DNA of 64,000 nt from Hysterangium stoloniferum (GCA_015178975.1 WHVD01000138.1:1-64000); one strand, 5' to 3'. Counted from the stretch's first letter, positions 53,791-63,160 are shown. Numbers and translations: made by a program. Notes: a model not told the origin generated them from the letters alone.

Positions 53791-54721
53791 TCGATACTGA
53801 GTGCAACAGCAGCCTTATCTCTGAGGTCCCCGAAGGCATAGCGGTGTCTGAGGCGATTTATGGCCATCAAGTACCGTTCTCGGTAAATCCAATATTTCGA
53901 ACAAAAGATTCGATCTTCGTGCGCGGGAGAGCTTTCGTGAAGAGATCGGCTGCATTGTCGTTACTGGAGACATCTGCAATATGCACGCATTGTTTAGACA
54001 CGATGTCCCGAATAAAATGATAATGTATATCAATGTGGTGCATAGCGATCGCCGATTGGTTGTCGCAATAAAGCGAGAGTAGTCAAGTAAGTGGGCGGGC
54101 AATTTCTACAATAAACGCGCGTATCCACAATGCTTCCTTAGTTCCGTGGCTTGCTGCAATATAGTCGGCTTTGGTGCTTGATAATGCGACAATTGGCTGC
54201 TTCTTGGAACTCCAGGACACGGTGCTCCCGTAAATCGTGAATATTTAGCTCGAGAGTGAATGGCGGTGTTGCTGTGAAGCCCAGCTCGCATCGGTATAGC
54301 CTTCTATACCGTACCTCCCCACTTGTCCCTCCCCAAGTACTAATCAAAGATGTACAGTTGTTTAGTGCCCGAAGGTACCAGAAAACTCTTTTGAGGGCTT
54401 CCCAATGAGGTCGTCCAGGTTCTGCATGAATTGCGAGAGCAGCGATACTGCAAATGCGATGTCAGGGCGCGTGCCGAGTGCGGGGGACATGAGTGATCCC
54501 ATCGATTCCCAGTAAGGCACGTCACGCATCTCTTCGTACTGTCGAGGCATGCTCGGTATTTGTGTCATGGATAGGTGTTGGTGGGGGTCGAGCGGGGTGG
54601 ATAGCAGTTTCGCATCTTGCAAACCGAATCGTGCTATAATGTCGTCAACGTAAGTACGTTGCGAAAATGAAATTATGCATGAGGTCCGATCTCGCTCGAC
54701 CTCCATGCCTAAAAAAGTCAC
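53791..54721 (-). pseudogene. Copia RT/RNase H debris, copy B
   Basis: FLGMEVERDRTSCIISFSQR and TYVDDIIARFGLQDAK (54715-54610), RPDIAFAVSLLSQFMQN (54480-54425), then RNase H pieces down to 53815. Slightly less decayed than copy A. It abuts the CYC8-like exon at 54722. Confidence 0.75.
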
Positions 54722-55165
54722 TGGCTCTCACATACGCGTCAATAACATCGCTGACTTGGCTATTACAGCTCTCATAGACACTTCCCAGGTCGAACCACAC
54801 ATTGAGGTGAGGGTTGATTCGGATCGAGCGTCACAGTATTGGTTTATTTGAAGTAGAGTACGCCGATCGAACACTAGAATGTAAGATTGCAGCTGTCACG
54901 GTAGATGGCTTGTAGACTTCGTAGGCTTTATCGTATTTCTGGCCTTGCATGTAGGTGCAACCAAGGAGATACCAGGATTAGGCGTAACCGGGATCCTAAA
55001 AGAGACGTGTTGTCAGTGGACAGTGCAATAACGAAGAGGAAGAATATGGAAAAATGAACAACGACAACTCGCCTGCCTTCAAACTTTTAGTGAAATATTG
55101 AATCGCAAGATTCTCATTCTGGAAGGGTGCATCGGGATGGTGATAGTACCATTCGAGCTGTTAGA
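54722..55165 (-). pseudogene. CYC8/SSN6-like TPR fragment, copy B
   Basis: Almost identical to 20039-20480, including the stop before SWYLLGCTYM and the GCGAGT donor; APFQNENLAIQ replaces APPQNENLAIQ. Shared defects show that the fragment was already a pseudogene when duplicated. Confidence 0.75.
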
Positions 55166-55704
55166 ATGGTTTGGACTTTTTCAGCAATGATGTGCTCATA
55201 GGGTACCATTGGAAGAGAATGGGGAGTCAGCGCTTAGTTTAAAGTTGTATATCTAGGGAGATGATGGGAGAAAGTGTGGTGAAATATCAAGAGGCGACCA
55301 AGATATCTGACAAAAATTCCGATTTTTTGAAAGTGCCTTAAATGGGTCCAAATAGTGTCAAGGACCCGCAAGGAGTTGTAAAACACAAGTAATGACTCCC
55401 ATACAGGTGCTGAACCGGAAGAACCCGATCGGTAGTCGGGTTCTATCTATTTCCTTCTACATCTTAACATTTTTTAATAATACACCCTTCAGTTGATCAG
55501 TTGAAACCATGGTAGTTTGTGTTCGATATTGAGGAATTAGCGTACCAAGCATTAACCTTCAATCTTGTATTAAGAAAATATCTTTTGTTTTTGATTTCTC
55601 TGCCAATTGCTATTTGGTTGTCGGTCACAGCTGAGACTGTTCTGTCAGGAATAGGCTTGGGTTGTTCTCAGTTTCAGCTTCCACTAGTTAATTTTTCAAG
55701 CTCA
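55166..55704. other. Spacer between CYC8-like fragment and LTR-element leader
   Basis: Collinear with 20481-21020 with about 20 bp missing near 55200. The plus frame 55519-55725 (LRKYLLFLISLPIAIWLSVT) is hydrophobic but is disrupted in A. No gene called. Confidence 0.4.
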
Positions 55705-55920
55705 TTATATTTGGGATGTAACTAAGGTTGGGCACATTTCCAACCCTGCTTCATTTTGTTGCTTTAGTTGCTCATCAATAGTGTCACAATTGGTCACATC
55801 ACATAAAATGTACATGAACCCTTCCTTAGGCACCCAAAAGATTTTTGTCTTATGGAGATGCACAATTAAATCCTTGTAAAATTTTGAACAAGATTGATTA
55901 AGGTGAATAAAATCTGCAGT
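55705..55920 (-). pseudogene. ORF fragment just downstream of an antisense 5' LTR
   Basis: The minus frame to 55705 reads ADFIHLNQSCSKFYKDLIVH, KIFWVPKEGFMYILCDVTN and TIDEQLKQQNEAG. It begins at the LTR end (CTTAACA complement at 55921), so it occupies the leader or gag position of an LTR element. Copy A has a stop in it. Not recognised. Confidence 0.4.
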
Positions 55921-56199
55921 TGTTAAGAACAGAAAACTGACTAATGTTGGTAGGCTGACAGGTACTGGATCGGAAGGACTTGGCTTCAGCTTATGTGCTG
56001 CACCCCTCACAAGTTACCATTGGGTGTCCTTAAATTTCAGGTGGGTGAAAACTAGTCCTATCAAATTCCTCACAGTGAGTTACCAATTGGAACCGAAGGA
56101 TAAGCCGAGTGTTGGGCCAAGGGGTCAGAGGCCAAGGGTGGGCAAGCGCACACCAAGGTGGGGAGTGGGATACTTAGAGTGAGACTTATGAGAGATGTA

Positions 56200-57805
56200 C
56201 AGTGGGTCAAAAAACTGCCCCAATGTTTGTGCATTTTAGAAAGATTGATACTGTGTGAAGGAATGACATCAGCGAAAATTCTGAAAAATTCACATGATAT
56301 ACTAGAACATGTTGGCTATCTACCAACTTAAGAAATCATGTGATTCCAATCAAAACTCATTGCTTAATAAATCAAACAAAATAATCACTCATTGGGGCAG
56401 TTTTTTGACCCTCTATTATTTTCTCTGATTTTCAATATTACACACCAGTATAAGGTAGGAGTGGATCATATGAATCATCAACATGTCATGTGACCTTATT
56501 TCTATCAATTTGGCATGCTGAACTTTGTTCATTCATCTCCTTGACTCCTTACCACCACTATGAAATCCATCTCTGCAGAAAAGCATTCTTCTGTTATTTT
56601 TCTCCTCAATGAGGGGTATTCCCAGTGTCAAATTCAAGCTAGGACTGGTCTGGGAAAGGGTACTATTGGCAGGATCAGTAGGGAGGTAGAGGGGATAAGG
56701 ACAATCATCCTGGTGGCCATTCTTCCAAGCTTTCCCCTTATGATAAACAGTCAATTATCCATTAAATCAGCTCTGGGAAGCTTGACAATGCTGTCCAAGC
56801 CACCCAATTTATAAATTCCATCATATCTACCTCTGTCACTCCTCAGACTGTTAGGAATGTGTTGAAGGAAGCTGGCTTTAGGTCAGCAACAAAGAAGAAA
56901 GTCCCTATGTTCAAGGGGTCTCATCATCAGCAACATCTAAAGTTTGCCCAATACCATGAAAATTGGACTATGGAGGACTGGAAGAGGGTGTTGTGGACTG
57001 ATGAGACAAAAATCAATAGGATTGGGTCAGATGGGAAGGTATATGTTTGGAAGCAACAAGGGGAACCAGTATCAGACAGGACCACCACACCAACTATCAA
57101 ACATGGAGGGGGGAATAACTTGATGGTTTGGGGGTGTGTGGGCTGGAATGGGGTGGGGAAGCTGATAGAGGTGCAGAAGAACATGGATACAGTGCAGTAT
57201 TATGAGATTTTGGAGGAGGGAGTGGAGGAGAGCATTGAAAGTTTGGAGATGGCTGAGGATAAGTGGTACTTCCAATAGGACAATGATCCAAAACATACCT
57301 AAAAAAGGCAGACCAGTGGTTATCTGACAATAACATCATTCCTATGAATTGGCCTGCCCAATCCCCTGATCTAAATCCCATTGAACACCTCTGGCAACAC
57401 CTCAAGGCCAAACTCCAACAATATGACATATCACCCAAAGGAGTACATAAATTATGGGACAGGGTGGCAAAGGAGTGGACTGAAATACCACCAGAGACAT
57501 GTCAGAAGCTAATAGAAAGCATGCCTAGGAGGATACAGGCAGTTTTAAAGGCAAAGGGGGGTCATACAAAGTATTAGATTGTAAAATAATAGAGGGTCAA
57601 AAAACTGCCCCAATGAGTGATTATTTTGTTTGATTTATTGAGCAATGAGTTTTGATTGGAATCACATGATTTCTTAAGTTGGTAGATAGCCAACATGTGC
57701 TAGTATATCATGTGACTTTTTCAGAATTTTTGCTGATGTCATTCTTTCACACAATATCAATCTTTCTAAAATGCACAAACATTGGGGCAGTTTTTTGACC
57801 CACTG
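56200..57805 (+). mobile_element. Tc1/mariner element, full length, dead
   Basis: 1606 bp between TA dinucleotides (56198-56199, 57806-57807). TIRs of about 223 bp: 56200-56422 and 57583-57805. Each TIR starts CAGTGGGTCAAAAAACTGCC and carries the inverted copy of that same end at its inner edge (GGCAGTTTTTTGACCCTCT). The insertion lies in an LTR whose sequence continues unbroken on both sides. Confidence 0.95.
56560..57577 (+). pseudogene. Tc1/mariner transposase, broken
   Basis: The N-terminal helix-turn-helix (KHSSVIFLLNEGYSQCQIQA, 56560-56695) is followed by a shift near 56700. The main frame 56859-57278 has MEDWKRVLWTDETKIN (first D). A TAG at 57276-57278 replaces the codon before DNDPKHT (second D), and a one-base deletion follows near 57300. 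57344-57577 has WPAQSPDLNPIEHLW (E) and ends SMPRRIQAVLKAKGGHTKY. So two frameshifts and at least one nonsense codon. The triad itself is intact (DD34E). Confidence 0.92.
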
Positions 57806-58075
57806 TATGTGGGTGTTCTGAGTCGATATTCTGATTGCCTAGTAACTACATTACAGTGGGTCTATATACAAATTATCAGCATCTAGAAAATACTAACTAA
57901 GGGAAGAGCGGAAAATACTATTGACAAATAAGCTTGACTAGGAACCGGAAGGTTACGATGAGTTCAGAGGCCGTGAATTAACCGAGAGCGGGTTTATGAG
58001 AAAAGGAAATAGTCCAAGGGTTACAGGTATATATATATGGTATAGGTGAAACATAGAGTAGAGTGGATCAACATC

Positions 58076-58268
58076 ATTTTCTAAATTCTGGGATGAGATA
58101 ATTTCAAATAAACTTCCAAACAATCAATTTATTTTAATTCAATTTAAAGTTAAATTGTCAAATGGACTTTTCAGATCTATTTCTCATGTTCAAACTGTTA
58201 AGAATAGTGATTATAAAGAATTATTAGAGTTGTTTTATATTTTTTGGGAAATTAAATCAGAGGAATAA
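58076..58268 (+). pseudogene. AT-rich open frame, unrecognised coding remnant
   Basis: About 63 codons without a stop: FSKFWDEIISNKLPNNQFIL, then QFKVKLSNGLFRSISHVQTV and IFWEIKSEE then TAA at 58266. The run of K, N, I and F with high AT content differs from the neighbours. From memory it resembles N-terminal segments of family-B DNA polymerases of fungal mitochondrial linear plasmids, but this is only a suggestion. The next LTR starts 13 bp after the stop. Confidence 0.35.
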
Positions 58269-58281
58269 TAAGTAAAAAGGG

Positions 58282-58969
58282 TGTTACAACCAGAATTCCC
58301 ACCAGACTCCAGGCACTAACTTATACACACCTGTGCCCTATATGCACCAATTGTCAGTTAACTAGAATTTTTGCCAGACTCCGTATGTCAGACTTGTCCA
58401 CGTTCGACTTTATTATGTCATGTATCAGTTACCGGGATACCCACCAGACTCCATCCCTGTCTATGTCCGACCTCATCCCATGCATCAGTCACCAGACCCT
58501 GCTCGGAAAACCAGTCATTCCTAGTTTTGTGTTTCCTACACTAATTTATGATTACCTGTTTTGTCTTTGATTACTACCAGATTTGGTATTGCATACATTC
58601 CACAGCCTATATATCCTAGCAATGTTTGTACATACAATCCAGTCAGAAAATCAACTTAGTTCTCCCCCAGTAACTTAGCATATCCCCTGCTCAATTACCA
58701 TCTCTCATCTTTGAATCACAATGCTATCAACCTCATCAGAGCCTGCAGGCTTTCTGACTGACCTCCTGACCTATTGACTGTCCAATCTATTGACTGTCCA
58801 ACCTATTGACCTATCGACTACACCTGGACTACCCAGGTTTTCTGTCCACCTGTCTGAAATTGGACACCATGGTCTCATGAGGGTGCAGCCTATAAGTTGA
58901 AGCCAAGTCCTACCAGATTATCTGCAGGTTTCTCCAGAGACCCTCCATGAGCCTGCATGTCCCTTAACA
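58282..58969 (+). repeat. Sense LTR, 688 bp
   Basis: TGTTACAACCAG to CCTTAACA. CTATATATCC near 58607 is the probable TATA box. The U5 motif at 58878-58905 has the CAGC...GTTG (wobble) stem. A purine-rich AAGTAAAAAGGG precedes it. Flanks AAGGG and CCTAT do not match. Confidence 0.75.
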
Positions 58970-59080
58970 CCTATCCACTCTGGCCTAGTGTCAGATGTTT
59001 ACTTCCTGGTCACCTTTTGTAAAATATGGTTATATAAAGTATAGAAATATGAATGTACCATCATTGCCTCCCAGTCTATA

Positions 59081-59957
59081 TGTTAAGAGTCATGCACAGA
59101 GTTTGTCACAGGGTTTCCCAAGAAACCCATGGGAAAGCCAGTAGGACTTGGCTTCAGCTTATAGGCTGCACCCTTGTGAGATCGTCTTGTCCAATTTCAG
59201 ATGGGTGGATGGGAATTCCAGGGAGTCTGGGAGGGGTTCATAGGTTGAGAGGTCAGGGAGTCAACTGTGGGAAGTCTGCAGAAGTTGAGGGGTCAGGCAG
59301 AGATGAGTCGGGGGTTGAGATAGATAAGTCAGAGGTCGAGTGATAGATGGGTCAGAGCCTATGGGCTCTGATGAGGTAAAGCAGTGTGTTTCAAAGAGGA
59401 GATTAGAGTGGAAAATATACTTGAGATTACTGGGGAGAATCTAAGCTGATTTTTTGACTGGATTGAATGTACAACATCTGCCAGACTATATAGACTGTGG
59501 AATGTATAACATACCAAATCCAGTAATAATGAAAACTAAACTAGCAAACATGCATGAAATGAGATAAGTAAACACCAAACTTGGTGTTAGGAACAGGACA
59601 GAGCAGAGTGGAGTCTGAATTGTGACAGGTCATTAAACCATAATGGGAATGGGGCAGGAGTGGAGTCCGAATTGTGACAGGTCATTTGACCATAATGGGA
59701 ATGAGGCTCAGTTAGAGAGCTGTTGGGTTTTCTGAGTGGGGTCCAGTGACTGGTGCATGGGACAGAGTTGGAGATAGACAGGAGTGGAGTCCAGCGGGTA
59801 TTCCGGTGACTGATACATGAAGTAATGAAGGTCGAGTGTGGACAGGTCTGACATCCAGAGTCTGGTGGGTATTCTGGTAAACTGATAATTGGTGCATGTA
59901 GGGTGCCAGTGTATATAAGTTAGTGCATGGAGTCCAGCAGGATTTCTGGTCATAACA
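59081..59957 (-). repeat. Solo LTR (antisense) with exact target duplication
   Basis: 877 bp, TGTTAAGAGTC to GGTCATAACA, flanked by CTATA (59076-59080 and 59958-59962). U5 motif at 59150-59180, 69 bp from the LTR end. It is the longest well-bounded member of the 7246-8053 family. Confidence 0.92.
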
Positions 59958-60020
59958 CTATACTCCCTTCCCCATCTTTTTCCAGCCACCCAATTCCTCT
60001 CTGCTTGCCTTTTTGGCCCA

Positions 60021-60240
60021 TGTTAAGGTGTTGAGAAGCAAAAGTGGTTAAGGTGGAAGACCAGGAAGCCATACATACTTAACTGGGAGGTCCAGTTCTA
60101 GAGACCAGTGGAGCTTGCTTCGACTTACAAATGCATTGCACTCTGACATGAACTGTCTGAGGTACTCTAGTATTTCAAAACAAGCAAGAAGTATGTTTTA
60201 GATAAAGTAATCAACATTTAGCTAATAATTGGAGGGCCAG
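60021..60240 (-). repeat. Antisense LTR fragment
   Basis: It starts TGTTAAGGTG and includes the most diverged copy of the U5 motif (60115-60152). It shares AGTGGAAGACCAGGA with 61612-61626. It breaks off into the AT-rich repeat at about 60240. Confidence 0.5.
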
Positions 60241-60834
60241 AGTCTAAGGAGGATAGTCACAATTTATTGAATATACAAAATTTTATGAAAAAGTCCTCAT
60301 ACTTTTTAAGTGAGACTATTTCCTCTGGCCATAACTACATGTTTTATATTTCATTACCCAAAAATTTCATCTTTAAGAGTTGTATGCTCTTTTAAAATAT
60401 GCATAAATGTCATGGTTAAACAAGATTATCTCGGTTGTTACCTAGTCTTTGGGATAAAATGCATTCTCTAGTATCTCTGTGACTTTTGAAATATTCACAA
60501 ACATCATGGTTAAACAAGATTATTTGGGTTATGACTTAATATTTGGGATAAGATGCATTCTCTTGTATATACTGTACAATATGTAAACTTTCAAAAATAG
60601 TTCATATAATTTAAATTTATTTGTTTTAGAAACTTAACCAGAACTATCTGGCCTACCAATCCATGTTGTGGAATTTATCCCCAAAAAGATAATCTACATA
60701 TGTTTGTTTGACTAACTTTTGTCAGATTCAAGATAAATATTAATTCTACAGCAAACAATATAAATATATACATCAAAGGTCTCAGACTTGCCAAAGACCA
60801 GAGTATGAGTGTAAGGTTGACAATGAGACTAGAA
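60241..60834. repeat. AT-rich repeat, inverse of 2790-3300
   Basis: See the match at 2691-3446. Two internal direct copies around ATGGTTAAACAAGATTAT (60412 and 60508) mirror those in the other copy. No gene. Confidence 0.55.
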
Positions 60835-61601
60835 TGTTAAGGTGTCAAGGACAAAGGAGGTTAAGATCTAAGTAAAGGGTACAAAGGGGGCTCTATGTTG
60901 GGGGCTCTATGTTGGGGGGGGGGAATGATAGAGATCATACTAGTCAGGAGGTCTGACTCTATAAAATGGGTGGAGCTTGGCTTCGACTTATGTATTGTGC
61001 CCTTATATGAACTGTTAAGGTGCTTCAGTATTTCAAACAGAGTGGATAGTATGATAAGAACTAAAGACAACACTTACATAGCTCACTCAACCAGAGGGCT
61101 GAAATGCTAAGAGTTGTGGGATAAAGGGTCATAGCTTGCTAATAACATCTTCAAGGGTATTAGAGAGAGGGTAAAGTGGCTGAAGACTAAATGAGGGTAA
61201 TCTAAGTTAATATTAGAACTGAAGAATAGTAGCATATACATATGGTAGGAACTTTATACAAAGGTATAATGGATGAGTGGAGGTCCAATCAAGGAAGTGA
61301 GAAGAAGTGATGGGTCAAAAGAAGCATGGAAAGGGGTAAGGATCAAACTACAAGTGAATACAATGTAATTAGGGTATACTAAAAGGTGTGAGGTGGCAAA
61401 GTATTGTTTATACACAGAATGGATGATGGGAGGGTGTTGGGATGGAGACAGAATGGAATGATGAAAGGGGAAAGTCACAGTAAACCAACTGTCAAGGCAC
61501 TGTGGCCAGTGACACCATGGTTGGGGTACTGAGAGTGGGATGCTGGAGGTGAGGGGGGTAAAACAAGGTTGCAGGGGGTCAAATGACTAGGATCCTAACA
61601 A
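60835..61601 (-). repeat. Antisense LTR, 767 bp
   Basis: TGTTAAGGTGTC to GATCCTAACA; the end is the complement of the LTR start at 6205. U5 motif at 60973-61006. A G-run and twofold repeat of GGGGGCTCTATGTTG at 60887-60917. Flanking 5-mers do not match. Confidence 0.7.
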
Positions 61602-61639
61602 AGGGGAACTAAGTGGAAGACCAGGAGATCCATATGTAC

Positions 61640-62182
61640 TTAACCATTAATTCCCTCTTCCCTCAAATCCACTATCTTTTTAAACCACTCCCCTCTGAAT
61701 TTCACACTATTAATGCTTATATTGGTTCCCTCACTAAATTTGCCATTTTCAACTAACTTCTTCGACAGAACGAAAAAGTCATCCCTGAATGATTTTATCT
61801 CACCAACTAAATCTTCAATCATTTTCTCCATTTTCAACATTTCTTCATGCATTGATTTTATTTCATTTTTCAAGTCATTTTCCAATCTGTTTTCAACCAT
61901 TTGTTCCTGACCTTCTAGAACAAATTGACCTTCTCGAAAAAACTGACATTCTTGAATTGACATTTCAATGGGCATTCTTCCTTTGACCAAGTTTCTGAAT
62001 TTCAGGACTACCATTTTGTTAGAGTATGATACTACAGCTCTAACATAGTCTATTATGATCTCCATATTTTTCTGATATTTGTAGTATTTTTCCCAGCACT
62101 GTAGGTGCAGTATTGAGTGAGTTACCTTAGGTCGGTACCTCCTGTATAGGTGCTTAGATAAGCACCTAGTAGTATAGTCCAC
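61640..62182 (-). CDS. Hypothetical coiled-coil protein, 180 aa
   Basis: The minus frame from 62182 to 61640 is unbroken. N-terminal half basic and aromatic (SKHLYRRYRPKVTHS, CWEKYYKYQKN); C-terminal half (about residues 95-145) has heptad-like spacing (ENDLKNEIKSMHEEMLKMEK, then MIEDLVGEIKSF), a clear coiled coil. The DNA is AT-rich like the surrounding repeats. It could be a gag-like ORF of an unknown element or an orphan gene. No family recognised and no introns suggested. Confidence 0.4.
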   Translation of the reverse strand: MDYTTRCLSKHLYRRYRPKVTHSILHLQCWEKYYKYQKNMEIIIDYVRAVVSYSNKMVVLKFRNLVKGRMPIEMSIQECQFFREGQFVLEGQEQMVENRLENDLKNEIKSMHEEMLKMEKMIEDLVGEIKSFRDDFFVLSKKLVENGKFSEGTNISINSVKFRGEWFKKIVDLREEGING

Positions 62183-62607
62183 TGTGGGTGTGGGAAAGTC
62201 TCCTTAGTGTTTACTTTCCAATCACACTCACAGGGGTGTTCTGCAAAGTGTTATTCAACTGTTTCAACACATTTTTGACTTCATCATCAGATTCTTCAAT
62301 CACATTTCAACTTTTGTTCTGACTAGAATGTAATTTTCTGACTGGCCTACTAACAGTCCAATAACATGTGTGATGAAGCCTATTACACCAATCACAATTT
62401 GATGATACATTTGTTTTCTTGCACAAAAAATTTGTGTTGAAACACATTGTGCAACTAAACAACAAGTTATAATATCAAAGAAAATTTGACAAAAGATATA
62501 AGGACTCATTACGATATTTAGTTGCTTGGTTAGGATACAAAGGAATAGATTATGAAAATGTTTCAAACTCTGAGCTCATGGGCTCAGTCACAAAGGGAGG
62601 ATACAAT
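62183..62607. other. Spacer with a hydrophobic minus frame
   Basis: The frame 62566-62300 (88 codons) is rich in I, V, L, C (IVIGVIGFITHVIGLLVG) and could be a membrane segment, but nothing supports a gene. On the same strand DDEVKNVLKQLNNT near 62270 is another short open stretch. Confidence 0.3.
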
Positions 62608-63039
62608 TGTTATGTAAGCATTCCCTGCAATGAACACTATACCAATTGGGCTAATAGAGCCACTAAGCCAGGCTATCTGACATAGGTTGCAGGCATTATA
62701 TGTATAAACACCTGACATGTCACATATATTCACCAACCCTGCCTTGGATAACCAATCTGTGATAAGGTATGTAACAGTACCTCCCCCTTAAGGTACCAAA
62801 CCCCTGAGGTGCCACCAGTGATGACTTCTTGTTGTGAAATGAGGGCTTACACATGCTCTAAGATGTAATACAATTGGGAGAGTGAGAAGCACATAATTTA
62901 CAGATATCTCCATCCCTTTGTTCAGATATATAAATACACTCAAACTACCAAGAGCTACCTCAGTCGATTCCTATCTACCCATTGACTGAGATATAATGAT
63001 TGTTACAGATATATTGTAATAGGGTCTTGATTTATAACA
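62608..63039 (+). repeat. Copia 5' LTR, 432 bp
   Basis: TGTTATGTAAGC to TTATAACA, followed by GGTTATGG, the same site that follows the LTR at 28843. The Copia stem-loop is at 62956-62993. A related LTR end occurs at 40678-40713. The rest of the element leaves the window on the right, so target duplication cannot be checked. Confidence 0.8.
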
Positions 63040-63055
63040 GGTTATGGTGTTAAAT
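63040..63055 (+). promoter_or_regulatory. Copia primer-binding site
   Basis: GGTTATGG directly after the LTR end AACA, as in the element at 28844. Only the first eight bases are shared; they pair with the anticodon loop of initiator tRNA-Met. Confidence 0.6.
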
Positions 63056-63160
63056 GTGACCTGTGACTTACTGTGACACATGACACACTCAAGTCTGAGG
63101 AAAGTTGTTACTATTCAGGTCACTAACTACAAGCTTATATATGTTATACATCAGTAGGCT

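Larger units (their letters stand above)
41363..56139 (+). repeat. Segmental duplication, copy B
   Basis: A direct copy of 8652-21440, longer by about 2 kb because of extra pieces at 45037-47040, 47590-48050 and 49667-50947. It lacks the 12478-12780 sequence and most of one tandem unit. All gene relics keep the same order and orientation as in A. Confidence 0.9.
55921..58075 (-). repeat. Antisense LTR split by a Tc1 element
   Basis: Left part 55921-56199, right part 57808-58075; together they match the complement of 21690-22186. The U5 motif is at 55981-56011. A TATATATA box is at about 58030. The far end is cut at about 58075, where an AT-rich frame begins. Confidence 0.8.
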
